Shown: one piece after another, positions 51,099 through 58,936 of the stretch | Layout of the letters: each line of letters opens with the position of its first letter | Position numbering within the stretch: position 1 is the first letter of the stretch | Source of the DNA: Thermoactinomyces vulgaris | GTDB lineage: Bacteria; Bacillota; Bacilli; Thermoactinomycetales; Thermoactinomycetaceae | Length of the DNA stretch: 64,000 nucleotides | Reading direction: 5' to 3' | Assembly: GCF_003688725.1 (NCBI RefSeq) | Contig: NZ_REFP01000007.1 | Span: forward strand, 602,900-666,899 | Program-made: the position numbers and the translations under genes | The notes under the pieces: model-generated | Seen by the model: only the letters and a program-made list of their open reading frames with translations | Database searches by the model: none | Told to the model about the DNA's origin: nothing

Positions 51099-51128
51099 AA
51101 AAGAGGCCGGATCCGGCCTCTTTTTTTG
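51097..51128. terminator. Terminator after the purine permease gene
   Basis: Stem AAAAAAGAGGCCGGA / TCCGGCCTCTTTTTT, symmetric, so it can also serve the converging small minus-strand gene. Confidence 0.95.
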
Positions 51129-51143
51129 TGTGATGACATTTCA

Positions 51144-51398
51144 TCACGGGTGAGGAGATTTCTTGAGGAAACAAAGAATGAGCCGGGACAGCCGGACGGG
51201 GCACTTGTGTGCCGTTTCAGGTTGCCCTGTCCGGAAAGATTCCGGGCGGGGCGGATTCAAACGAATGTAATCCAAGGTGGCATTTGTTTTTGCCGGCGGT
51301 GGATTCATGATGGGGACGGGGAGGGAAAACACGAGAAAAAATGTCAACAAAAAGCCGAGGGAGAAGACGAGAATGACCGATATTTTTTTGGCAATCAT
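51144..51398 (-). CDS. Unknown 84-residue single-pass membrane protein
   Basis: Residues 5-28 (ISVILVFSLGFLLTFFLVFS region) form one helix, followed by a Pro-rich outside part (PVPIMNPPPAK) and an Arg/Pro/Ser C-terminus with two Cys. AAGGAG lies 8 bases before the ATG at 51398. The gene converges on the permease terminator. No family is recognised; moderate confidence that it is expressed. Confidence 0.62.
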   Translation of the reverse strand: MIAKKISVILVFSLGFLLTFFLVFSLPVPIMNPPPAKTNATLDYIRLNPPRPESFRTGQPETAHKCPVRLSRLILCFLKKSPHP

Positions 51399-51591
51399 AG
51401 TTTTTCTCCTTTTCATCCCGATAATGGATCATTCGTAAGGAGAAATTATTTTTTGTTTATTTCCACTATTCAAAATTAAATTCAAGTTCCAACGGAATGG
51501 AACCAATCCCCGTTAATCCCGTTGAATGCAGGTGAATGCAGGCATTTCATCCAAAAAGTTTTCGTTTGCACGAAACACCAATGGAACATCA

Positions 51592-51656
51592 GTAAAAACT
51601 AGTTTGCAACACAAACAAAAAATTCTTCAAAAAAGAAACAACCCCATACAAAGGAT
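51592..51656. repeat. Dispersed intergenic repeat, copy B
   Basis: Similar over about 65 bp to 28176-28237: GTAAA, core GTTTGCAACACAAAC (51602-51616), TTCAAAAAAGAAA and AAGGAT. Confidence 0.65.
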
Positions 51657-51847
51657 ATGTTTAGAATCCAACCCATTAACCCTAAAATAAACACAAAACT
51701 AAACTGCCCAGCCGAAATCCCCCGGGTAGCCCCAAAACATCAATAATCAACCGAACCACTTCCGATTTAAAAACAAATCTGTCGAGAAATGAGGAAATCA
51801 CAGACGGAAAGAAATAAAAATATATTATTCAAAAAATAATAAATTAA

Positions 51848-51899
51848 TTGATAAATGGATTGGTTTTGTAGTATAATACTAATACGTACTGGTACTCAT
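51848..51899 (+). promoter_or_regulatory. Promoter and operator of the second TetR gene
   Basis: TTGATA (51848-51853) and TATAAT (51872-51877) are 18 bp apart. The operator ATACGTACTGGTACT (51882-51896) covers the predicted start. In wider form TACTAATACGTACTGGTA (51878-51895) is palindromic around TACGTA with a few transitions. Confidence 0.75.
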
Positions 51900-51909
51900 T
51901 GGAGAATGG

Positions 51910-52548
51910 ATGATGGAAATGCTTCATGTAACCAAAATGCCAACAGAAGCAAAAGACAAGTTACTGTATGCAGCTCTTCAACTGTTTACCACCAAAGGCT
52001 TTAAAGAGACCTCGATCCTTGAAGTGGTGGAACAGGCAAGGGTGTCCAAAACGACTTTTTACCGCTTTTTCCGCAGCAAAGAAGAATTGCTTGTCTGTTT
52101 GTTTGAACTGTTGGCCAACGAAGTTCTGAAGGAAGTGGAGGAAGCGGTTCGCCGGGAAGAGCAAATTGCGTACAAGGGGTATGCCGGCATACGCCGTTAC
52201 ATCGAGATTTGTGTGAATCGTTCAACCGTTGCGAAATTATTGTTGGTGGAGTCTGTCGGGGTGAGTAAGGCAGTCGAACGAATGCGCCGGACAGCGCACC
52301 TGAGATTTGCCGGCTTGATTGACCGGATCGTGCAAGAGATTCTCCCGCCAGCCAAACAAAACCAGGATGCCCGGTTCATTTCGCAAGCAATGGTTGGAGC
52401 GATCAATGAAGTCGTGATGCAAAATCTTTTCCAGTCTGATGAAAAAATCGACACGGACCACTTGGCACGGTTGTTAAACCGGATCATGGTCAGTTCGTAT
52501 GTCAACTTTTCGTTTGGGAAATCAGCTGGAAACGTGGTTCGCCAATAG
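51910..52548 (+). CDS. TetR-family regulator of the acyl-CoA operon
   Basis: A 212-residue regulator with an N-terminal helix-turn-helix (FTTKGFKETSILEVVEQARV and SKTTFYRFFRSKEELL) and a ligand-binding domain similar to the TetR at 9.06 kb. FadR-like TetR repressors in Bacillus respond to acyl-CoA; that ligand is inferred here from the neighbours. It probably binds the operator at its own promoter and the inverted copy after its gene, and so represses itself and the catabolic genes. GGAG precedes the ATG by 5 bases. Confidence 0.92.
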   Translation: MMEMLHVTKMPTEAKDKLLYAALQLFTTKGFKETSILEVVEQARVSKTTFYRFFRSKEELLVCLFELLANEVLKEVEEAVRREEQIAYKGYAGIRRYIEICVNRSTVAKLLLVESVGVSKAVERMRRTAHLRFAGLIDRIVQEILPPAKQNQDARFISQAMVGAINEVVMQNLFQSDEKIDTDHLARLLNRIMVSSYVNFSFGKSAGNVVRQ

Positions 52549-52566
52549 GCCTGTCTTTGGACAGGA

Positions 52567-52590
52567 AGTACCAGTACGTATCGGTATCAA
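52567..52590. promoter_or_regulatory. Second operator copy, before the acyl-CoA dehydrogenase gene
   Basis: AGTACCAGTACGTAT (52567-52581) is the exact reverse complement of 51882-51896. With its flank it forms TACCAGTACGTATCGGTA (52569-52586), palindromic except for two transition pairs. It lies between the TetR stop and the dehydrogenase ribosome site. Confidence 0.8.
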
Positions 52591-52606
52591 ACGGAGGGAT
52601 GCCATC

Positions 52607-53779
52607 ATGTCAGGAACCAATAAGGAAGCAAATCCTGGACTTTGTTTCCAACTTTCTGATGAACAATTGGAGCTCAAAAAGTGGGCGCATGGATTTGCAG
52701 AAAAAGAGATCCGCCCGATCGCGGCCGAGTATGACGAAAAAGAAGAGTTCCCCATGCAAGTTTTGGAAAAAGCTGCGAAAGCCGGCTTAACCAGCTATGC
52801 GGCTCCGGCGGAATACGGAGGGGGCGGGCTGACCAGCGTGATGGCTGCTTGCCTGATTGCCGAGGAGTTGTATTGGGGATGTGCGGGAATTGCCACTTCG
52901 CTGATGGTGGCGGGGTTGGCCGGATTGCCTCTTTATTATATGGGAACGGAAGAACAAAAAAAGAAATGGATCCCGTTCTTGTGTGATCCGGAAACCCCGC
53001 GGATGGGAGCCATGGCACTGACTGAGCCGGGCGCTGGTTCCGATGTCAAAGCGATTAAAACCCGCGCCGAAAAAGACGGCAACGAATGGGTGATCAACGG
53101 ACGGAAATGTTTCATCACCAATGGCGGCATTGCCGATTTGTACGTCGTTTTTGCACGGACCATTCCGGATGCGGGTTATCACGGGGTGTCGGCTTTTATT
53201 GTCCCTAAAGGAACGCCGGGGCTTTCCGGAGGGAAAAAAGAGCGAAAAATGGGAATTCGGGCTTCTCATACCGGAGATGTGATTTTTGAGGATGTCCGCG
53301 TTCCGGAGGAAAACCTGCTGGGAGAAGAGCACATGGCATTCTTCGGGGCCATGCAGATGTTGGAAAAATCAAGACCGGTAGTGGCTGCCGGGGCTGTCGG
53401 TGTTGCCCGGGCTGCATATGAATATGCATTGGAGTATGCAAAAAACCGGGTGCAATTCGGGCGTCCCATCATCAAAAACCAGGCGATTTCCTTTATGCTT
53501 GCACAAATGAAAACCAAAATCGAAGCGGCCCGCCTGCTGACTTATCGCGCGGCCGATCTGGCAGACCGGGGGGAACCCTGTACGACCGAAGCCAGTATGG
53601 CCAAAGCATTCGCAGCCGAAACAGCCATGGAAGTCACGACCAATGCGGTGCAAATTTTGGGCGGATACGGTTATATGCGGGATTATCCGGTTGAAAAGTG
53701 GATGAGGGATGCGAAAATCCTGTCCATTTATGAAGGAACCACACAAATTCAATATAAAGTGATCACCAACAGTTTCTAA
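52607..53779 (+). CDS. Acyl-CoA dehydrogenase
   Basis: FAD enzyme introducing the 2,3 double bond into acyl-CoA. The 390-residue protein has the N-terminal helical domain, the middle beta domain with MALTEPGAGSDVKAIKTRA and WVINGRKCFITNGG, and the C-terminal domain with RVQFGRPIIKNQAISF, QILGGYGYMRDYPVEKWMRD and IYEGTTQIQ, where the Glu is the catalytic base position of this subgroup. ATG 52607 with GGAGGG 8-10 bases upstream gives the usual length; the longer frame would run through the operator. First enzyme of the operon. Confidence 0.94.
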   Translation: MSGTNKEANPGLCFQLSDEQLELKKWAHGFAEKEIRPIAAEYDEKEEFPMQVLEKAAKAGLTSYAAPAEYGGGGLTSVMAACLIAEELYWGCAGIATSLMVAGLAGLPLYYMGTEEQKKKWIPFLCDPETPRMGAMALTEPGAGSDVKAIKTRAEKDGNEWVINGRKCFITNGGIADLYVVFARTIPDAGYHGVSAFIVPKGTPGLSGGKKERKMGIRASHTGDVIFEDVRVPEENLLGEEHMAFFGAMQMLEKSRPVVAAGAVGVARAAYEYALEYAKNRVQFGRPIIKNQAISFMLAQMKTKIEAARLLTYRAADLADRGEPCTTEASMAKAFAAETAMEVTTNAVQILGGYGYMRDYPVEKWMRDAKILSIYEGTTQIQYKVITNSF

Positions 53780-53805
53780 ACATTATCAATATGAAGGGAG
53801 AAATG

Positions 53806-54162
53806 ATGATGAAAGACTTGAGCATTCATGAAATTTTCGAAAAAATCGAGCAGGCGTTAAATGAGGATTCCAAGCCGATTGAAGGAATGAATGCCGTTTA
53901 TCAATATGATCTCACAGGCGAAGAAGAAGTCACCTATCAGCTGCAATTGTCCAATGGTCAAGCCAAAGTGGAGAAAGGTTCACCGGCTGAAGCGGATTGT
54001 GTGTTGCAAATGAAAATCGATGATTTTAAAGAATTGCTTTTGGGAAATCTGAGCGGAACCGCAGCGTTCATGTCCGGGAAATTGAAAATCAAAGGAAATA
54101 TCGGTGCTGCGATGAAGATGGAAAACTTGCTCCGTCAATATGACGTAAGCAAATATGTATGA
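53806..54162 (+). CDS. SCP-2 sterol-transfer domain protein
   Basis: A 118-residue single-domain protein of the SCP2 family, which binds lipids, acyl-CoAs or sterols in a hydrophobic tunnel. The C-terminal pattern ADCVLQMKIDDFKELLLGNLSG, then FMSGKLKIKGNIGAAMKMENLL is typical. Placed between the dehydrogenase and ligase genes, it could shuttle acyl substrates. The start is ambiguous among three consecutive ATGs (53803, 53806, 53809); spacing to AAGGGAG favours the second or third. Confidence 0.9.
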   Translation: MMKDLSIHEIFEKIEQALNEDSKPIEGMNAVYQYDLTGEEEVTYQLQLSNGQAKVEKGSPAEADCVLQMKIDDFKELLLGNLSGTAAFMSGKLKIKGNIGAAMKMENLLRQYDVSKYV

Positions 54163-54228
54163 TTTCAGTTCCCGGTCCGGACCGGGAACTGCCTCAGGCG
54201 TCATATCACTGCTTCTGGAGGGCTGCCA

Positions 54229-56085
54229 ATGAAAAACCAAAATCTGGTGGAAATGGTATGGCGCTCCGTTGAAAAATATCCGGACAATATCGCACTGAAG
54301 TGGAAAGAAAACAACACTTACCAAACACTCACTTATCAGAATTTTTGGAACCGTATTCAATGGGTGGCCGCAGGATTGTATCGTTTCGGGGTCCGGAAGG
54401 ATACCAAAGTCGGCATCCTTTCCAACAATCAATACAAATGGCCCATTGCGGATCTGGCTGTCGGCAGTTTGGGGGCTGTCAGCGTGCCGGTCTACCCGTC
54501 CCTTCCTGCGGACCATGTCAACACCATTTTAAAACAAGCAGACTGCGAAGTGGTTTTTGTAGAGGATGAAGAACAACTCCAAAAAGTCATCCATGGCCAA
54601 AACGATGTCCATACCATTATTTATATGGGATTCAGAGAATATTCAGGAAATAACGGGAATATCGTCACCTTTTCTTCCTTGGAGCGCCAAGGAAAGGAAC
54701 ACCCGCTGGATCAATGGTCAGAGATTTGGAAAGCAATCGGGCGCGATCAACTGATGACCATCATCCATACATCCGGAACGACGGGTGTTCCCAAGGGTGC
54801 TATGTTAACACACGGAAATTTTTTATCCAATATTGAGGGAATTCAAATTTGGTGCATGGAAGCCCGGCACGATGACATTTTCTTGTCCTATCTGCCGCTG
54901 GCGCATGTTTTTGAACGAATGGCCGGACAGTTTATGCCGTTATCGGTCGGGGCCACGATTGCTTATGCAGAAAGCCTGGAGACGATCCCGCAAAATCTGT
55001 TGGAGGTTCGTCCCACGGTGATGACCAGTGTGCCAAGGCTTTTTGAAAAAATTTATGCCCGCGTCCAAGAAGAGATCCAATCGGGGACACCGATCCGCCG
55101 TGCGGTTTTTGAATGGGCTCTTAAGATCGGGGAAAAACGGTATGAACTGTACACCAGCAAGCCGGCTGATTATTTGATGATGCATGATTTGCCGCCGAAT
55201 CTGAAATGGAAATGGAAAATTGCCGACAAGCTCGTTTTTCAGAAGATCAAATCGCAACTGGGCGGGCGGCTGCGCGGTTTGATTTCGGGCGGGGCTGCTT
55301 TGAATCCCGACATCGCCCGGTTCTTTTGGGCGATTGATGTGCCGGTGTTGGAGGGATACGGACTGACCGAAACCTCACCGGTGATCAGTGTCAATCCGTT
55401 TTCCCGTGCCCGGATCGGAACTGTGGGGCTGCCGCTGCCCAACTTGGAAGTCAGTATCGCCGAGGACGGCGAAATTTGGGTTCGCGGTCCCAATGTGATG
55501 CAAGGGTATTACCGAAATGAGGAAGCAACCGCCAATCAGTTCCACAACGGATGGTTGAAGACAGGGGATCTGGGTGAAATCAACGAGGAAGGTTATTTGA
55601 AAATCACGGACCGGAAAAAACGGCTTTTGATATTGTCCACCGGAAAAAATGTGAGTCCCCAACCGGTGGAAAATGCGATTTGCGCCAGTTTGTACATCAA
55701 CCAGTGCTGTTTAATCGGCCAAGACCGAAAATACACCACCGTGTTGATCGAACCTGATTTTGAACAGCTGGTCCCTTGGGCAAAGAAGAAGAATTTGCCT
55801 GCCGATTCCCGTGAGAAGCTGGTCGAATGCGAAGAAGTGAAAACGCTTCTTCAAAACGAGATCAAGCAGGCGGTCAAGAATTTCCCCCGTTATGAACGGC
55901 CCAAAAAAGCTTGGATATCCGGACGGGAGTGGACAGAGGAAACCGGAGAGATCACGCCTTCATTGAAAGTACGGACACATGAGATCGAAAAAATTTATAA
56001 AAATGAAATTGCCCAAATGTACGGGGATGTTTCTCATCCGCGCATGATTATTTTAGAATCCGCAAAGCAAGGAGGTACATCATGA
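54229..56085 (+). CDS. Long-chain acyl-CoA synthetase (AMP-forming, FAA1 type)
   Basis: Activates a carboxylic acid with ATP and CoA. The 618-residue protein has the P-loop IIHTSGTTGVPKGAMLTHGN (A3), SYLPLAHVFERM, EGYGLTETSPVISVN (A5), GWLKTGDLGEINEEGYLKITDRKK (A7-A8) and a C-terminal domain with GKNVSPQPVENAI. Length and the FERM-containing motif place it with long-chain (FAA1/FadD15-like) ligases. SDR starts 4 bases before its stop. Confidence 0.94.
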   Translation: MKNQNLVEMVWRSVEKYPDNIALKWKENNTYQTLTYQNFWNRIQWVAAGLYRFGVRKDTKVGILSNNQYKWPIADLAVGSLGAVSVPVYPSLPADHVNTILKQADCEVVFVEDEEQLQKVIHGQNDVHTIIYMGFREYSGNNGNIVTFSSLERQGKEHPLDQWSEIWKAIGRDQLMTIIHTSGTTGVPKGAMLTHGNFLSNIEGIQIWCMEARHDDIFLSYLPLAHVFERMAGQFMPLSVGATIAYAESLETIPQNLLEVRPTVMTSVPRLFEKIYARVQEEIQSGTPIRRAVFEWALKIGEKRYELYTSKPADYLMMHDLPPNLKWKWKIADKLVFQKIKSQLGGRLRGLISGGAALNPDIARFFWAIDVPVLEGYGLTETSPVISVNPFSRARIGTVGLPLPNLEVSIAEDGEIWVRGPNVMQGYYRNEEATANQFHNGWLKTGDLGEINEEGYLKITDRKKRLLILSTGKNVSPQPVENAICASLYINQCCLIGQDRKYTTVLIEPDFEQLVPWAKKKNLPADSREKLVECEEVKTLLQNEIKQAVKNFPRYERPKKAWISGREWTEETGEITPSLKVRTHEIEKIYKNEIAQMYGDVSHPRMIILESAKQGGTS

Positions 56086-56915
56086 ATCTTCCACTCAAAG
56101 GAAAAGTGGCGGTTGTCACCGGGGCTTCCCGCGGTTTGGGGAGAATGGACGCTTTGAAGTTGGCAGAAGCCGGAGCCGATGTGGTGGTGACGGATATTTT
56201 GATCGAAGAAGACGAGAAATTGGAGGAAAAGTCCGAACAGTACGGGCCGATGTCCCAAATCATGGCTCAATCCAAAACCATTTACACCAAATCTACGGCC
56301 AAACAAATTGAAGAAATGGGACGGCGCTCGGCGGCATACCGGATGGATGTCACAGATCGGGAAGAAGTCCAAAAGGTCATGGCTGAAATCAAAGACAGGT
56401 TCGGTCGGATTGACATCTTGGTCAACAATGCCGGAACCTTGGATCATACAGCGCGTTTGGAACATCAGAATGATGATTTTTGGGACCGGGATTTGAAGGT
56501 GAATTTGACCGGAGCTTACAACTGTTCCAAAGCGGTTTGGCCCTATATGAAAGAACAGAAATGGGGACGCATCATCAATATGGCTTCTGTGGCCGGAACC
56601 TTGGGAGGATACGGACAAGCCAGTTATTCAACCACCAAAGCGGGAATCCTGGGCTTGACCAAAACCTTGGCTTTGGAAGGGGCCCGGTACAATATTACGT
56701 CCAATGCCATTGTGCCGGGAATTATCAATACGGAGGCTTTTCAATACACCAACCCGAAAATGCGGGAGCGCATGATTGAACGGACGGCTTTTAAAAGACC
56801 GGGGGAACCGAAGGATATTGCATATGCCATCGTGTTCTTGGCATCAGATCAGGCCAAATACATTACCGGGGTCGGACTTCCGGTTGCAGGCGGAATCGAT
56901 CTGTTTACTTTTTGA
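56082..56915 (+). CDS. SDR-family 3-hydroxyacyl-CoA dehydrogenase-type oxidoreductase
   Basis: A classical short-chain dehydrogenase of 277 residues: TGASRGLG (13-20), NNAG (115-118), and the catalytic Ser169, Tyr182 and Lys186 (SYSTTKAG). Residues 41-80 form an unusually long, charged insertion after the second beta strand. By position it would oxidise the 3-hydroxyacyl-CoA made by the hydratase in the same operon, a step for which no HAD-type dehydrogenase is present here. Start overlaps the upstream stop. Confidence 0.88.
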   Translation: MNLPLKGKVAVVTGASRGLGRMDALKLAEAGADVVVTDILIEEDEKLEEKSEQYGPMSQIMAQSKTIYTKSTAKQIEEMGRRSAAYRMDVTDREEVQKVMAEIKDRFGRIDILVNNAGTLDHTARLEHQNDDFWDRDLKVNLTGAYNCSKAVWPYMKEQKWGRIINMASVAGTLGGYGQASYSTTKAGILGLTKTLALEGARYNITSNAIVPGIINTEAFQYTNPKMRERMIERTAFKRPGEPKDIAYAIVFLASDQAKYITGVGLPVAGGIDLFTF

Positions 56916-56935
56916 TGAAGAAAGGAGAGAAAAGC

Positions 56936-58090
56936 ATGAGTGACCGCGATGCAGTGATCATTGATGCCATCCGGACACCGATCGGGCGGAAAAAAGGAAC
57001 ACTCTCGACGGTCCGGCCTGATGACATGGCAGCTTTCGTCCTGCAAAAGCTGGTGGAGAAAAACCAATTGAATCCGGCAGAAGTGGAAGACATTAAAATG
57101 GGATGCGTCACGCAAATCGGCGAGCAAGGATACAATATCGGCAGAATGGCCGGCTTGATCGCAGGGTTTCCGGTGGAAGTGTGCGGAGTGAGTGTCAACC
57201 GGATGTGTGCTTCCTCTTTGGAAACCGTTGCCCAAGGGGCTCATGCCATCATGGCGGGGATGGCGGATTGTGTGATCGCGGCCGGGGTTGAAAGCATGAA
57301 CCGGGTCCCCATGGGCAGTGACGGCGGCAGTTTCAGCGACCGGCTGTTGTCCAAATACAACATTATTCCGCAAGGGCTCTCAGCGGAAATGATTGCCGAA
57401 AAATGGGGAATCTCCCGTGAGGAGATGGACGAATTTTCATTGCACAGCCATGAAAAGGCACTGGTTGCACAACAGGAAGGACGTTTTGACAACGAGCTGG
57501 TGCCGGTGGAAATCAAAGGAGATAAAGGGGAATGGGTAAAACTGGACAAGGATGAGACGCCCCGGGCCAATACCAGTTTGGAAGCACTGGCTCAATTGTC
57601 GCCTTCCTTCCGTCCCGACGGCAATGTGACACCGGGAAATTCCAGCCAGATCAGTGATGGTTCGGCCGCTGTTTTGCTCACCTCCCGCCGGAAAGCCAAA
57701 GACTTGGGGCTCGTTCCGAAAGCCCGGGTGGTTGCCACACAATTGGCTGGTGTGGAGCCGGATATCATGCTGACGGGGATCATTCCCGCCACCCGAAAAG
57801 TGTTGGACCGTGCCGGTTTAAGCTTGGATGACATCGGGGTGTTTGAAGTCAATGAAGCGTTTGCTTCGGTGGTTCTTGCCTGGGAGCGGGAGATCAAACC
57901 GGACAAGGAAAAAGTCAACCCCAACGGAGGCGCGATTGCATTGGGGCATCCCCTCGGAGCCAGTGGTGCCCGGATTATCGCGACATTGGTCAATGAGCTG
58001 GAACGCCGAAAGGAACGTTACGGGTTGGCCACGATGTGCATCGGATTTGGAATGGCGCTTGCAGTCATTATTGAACGGGAGGAAGACTGA
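56936..58090 (+). CDS. Acetyl-CoA acyltransferase (thiolase)
   Basis: Cleaves 3-ketoacyl-CoA with CoA. The 384-residue thiolase has nucleophile Cys91 in VNRMCASSLETV, GHPLGASGARI with the His, and the second Cys in TMCIGFGMALAV. CASS and CIGFGMA differ from the common CGSG and CGGGQG, so this is a divergent subgroup. ATG 56936 follows AAAGGAG. The stop overlaps the hydratase start in TGATG. Confidence 0.93.
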   Translation: MSDRDAVIIDAIRTPIGRKKGTLSTVRPDDMAAFVLQKLVEKNQLNPAEVEDIKMGCVTQIGEQGYNIGRMAGLIAGFPVEVCGVSVNRMCASSLETVAQGAHAIMAGMADCVIAAGVESMNRVPMGSDGGSFSDRLLSKYNIIPQGLSAEMIAEKWGISREEMDEFSLHSHEKALVAQQEGRFDNELVPVEIKGDKGEWVKLDKDETPRANTSLEALAQLSPSFRPDGNVTPGNSSQISDGSAAVLLTSRRKAKDLGLVPKARVVATQLAGVEPDIMLTGIIPATRKVLDRAGLSLDDIGVFEVNEAFASVVLAWEREIKPDKEKVNPNGGAIALGHPLGASGARIIATLVNELERRKERYGLATMCIGFGMALAVIIEREED

Positions 58091-58872
58091 TGGAGTGGAA
58101 GCAATTTTTGGTGGAGATTCGCGATCAGGTTGCACGGATCACCATCAACCGCCCGCCAATGAATACGCTGAGCCGGGATGCCCTTTTTGAATTGGGTTCC
58201 ATTCTGGATCAGCTGGAAAAGGATCCGTCCGTCCGGAGTTTGATCCTCACCGGGGCGGGAGAGAAAACTTTTTCCGCCGGTGCGGATGTTTCCGAGTTTG
58301 GCGGAATGGGGGATCGGGAACAGGCAGAAGGTTTTTTAAAACAAATCCATGATTTATTCAACCGGATTGAAAACTTCCCCAAACCGGTGATTGCCGCCAT
58401 CAACGGGAAAGCGTTGGGCGGCGGGAACGAATTGCAAATGGCTTGCCATTTGGGGATTGCCGCCGACCATGCCGAACTCGGGTTGCCGGAAGTCCGGTTG
58501 GGGATCATGCCGGGTTATGGAGGGACACAGCGGTTACCACGTCTGATCGGGCAAAGGCGCGCTTTGGAAATCATGCTGGAAGGAAAAAGAATTTCCGCAC
58601 AGGAAGCATTGGAAATCGGACTGGTCAATAAAGTTGTGCCGGCGGAACAGTTGGCCGAAGAAGCGTTTGAATGGGCCAAACAATTGGCCGAAGGACCGCC
58701 CGTTGCCATGAAAGGAATCATCCAATCGGTCATCAACGGGAGCCGGAAGGAATTAACAGAAGGGTTAAAAGTCGAACGCGAGAACATGCTGGCCGTGATG
58801 CGCACGGAGGATGCCATTGAAGGAGTTGCCGCTTTCTTTTCCAAACGCAAACCGTCTTTTAAAGGAAAGTAA
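58090..58872 (+). CDS. Enoyl-CoA hydratase
   Basis: Crotonase-fold enzyme hydrating 2-enoyl-CoA. The 260-residue protein has the oxyanion-hole blocks FSAGADVSEFG (61-71) and ALGGGNELQMACH (108-120), both catalytic glutamates Glu114 and Glu134 (GLPEVRLGIMPGYGGTQRLPR), and the C-terminal helical trimerisation part. It directly follows the thiolase gene with a one-base overlap. Confidence 0.95.
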   Translation: MEWKQFLVEIRDQVARITINRPPMNTLSRDALFELGSILDQLEKDPSVRSLILTGAGEKTFSAGADVSEFGGMGDREQAEGFLKQIHDLFNRIENFPKPVIAAINGKALGGGNELQMACHLGIAADHAELGLPEVRLGIMPGYGGTQRLPRLIGQRRALEIMLEGKRISAQEALEIGLVNKVVPAEQLAEEAFEWAKQLAEGPPVAMKGIIQSVINGSRKELTEGLKVERENMLAVMRTEDAIEGVAAFFSKRKPSFKGK

Positions 58873-58875
58873 TAT

Positions 58876-58910
58876 CGGCACACAAGCCTCCCGGACAGGG
58901 AGGCTGTGCC
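58876..58910 (+). other. Stable hairpin between the hydratase and reductase genes
   Basis: GGCACA-CA-AGCCTCCC pairs with GGGAGGCT-GTGCC around a short loop. There is no T run, so it is not a normal terminator; it may stabilise or process the operon mRNA. Confidence 0.5.
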
Positions 58911-58936
58911 TGCATTTCATTTAAAGGGGGGATCCT

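Larger units (their letters stand above)
51399..51909. other. Gene-free region upstream of the second TetR gene
   Basis: AT-rich DNA with an inverted repeat TTTCG-TTTGCA-CGAAA (51560-51575), a dispersed repeat copy (51592-51656), a CCCCCGGG box near 51719, and the promoter/operator of the TetR gene at the end. No gene is seen. Confidence 0.7.
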
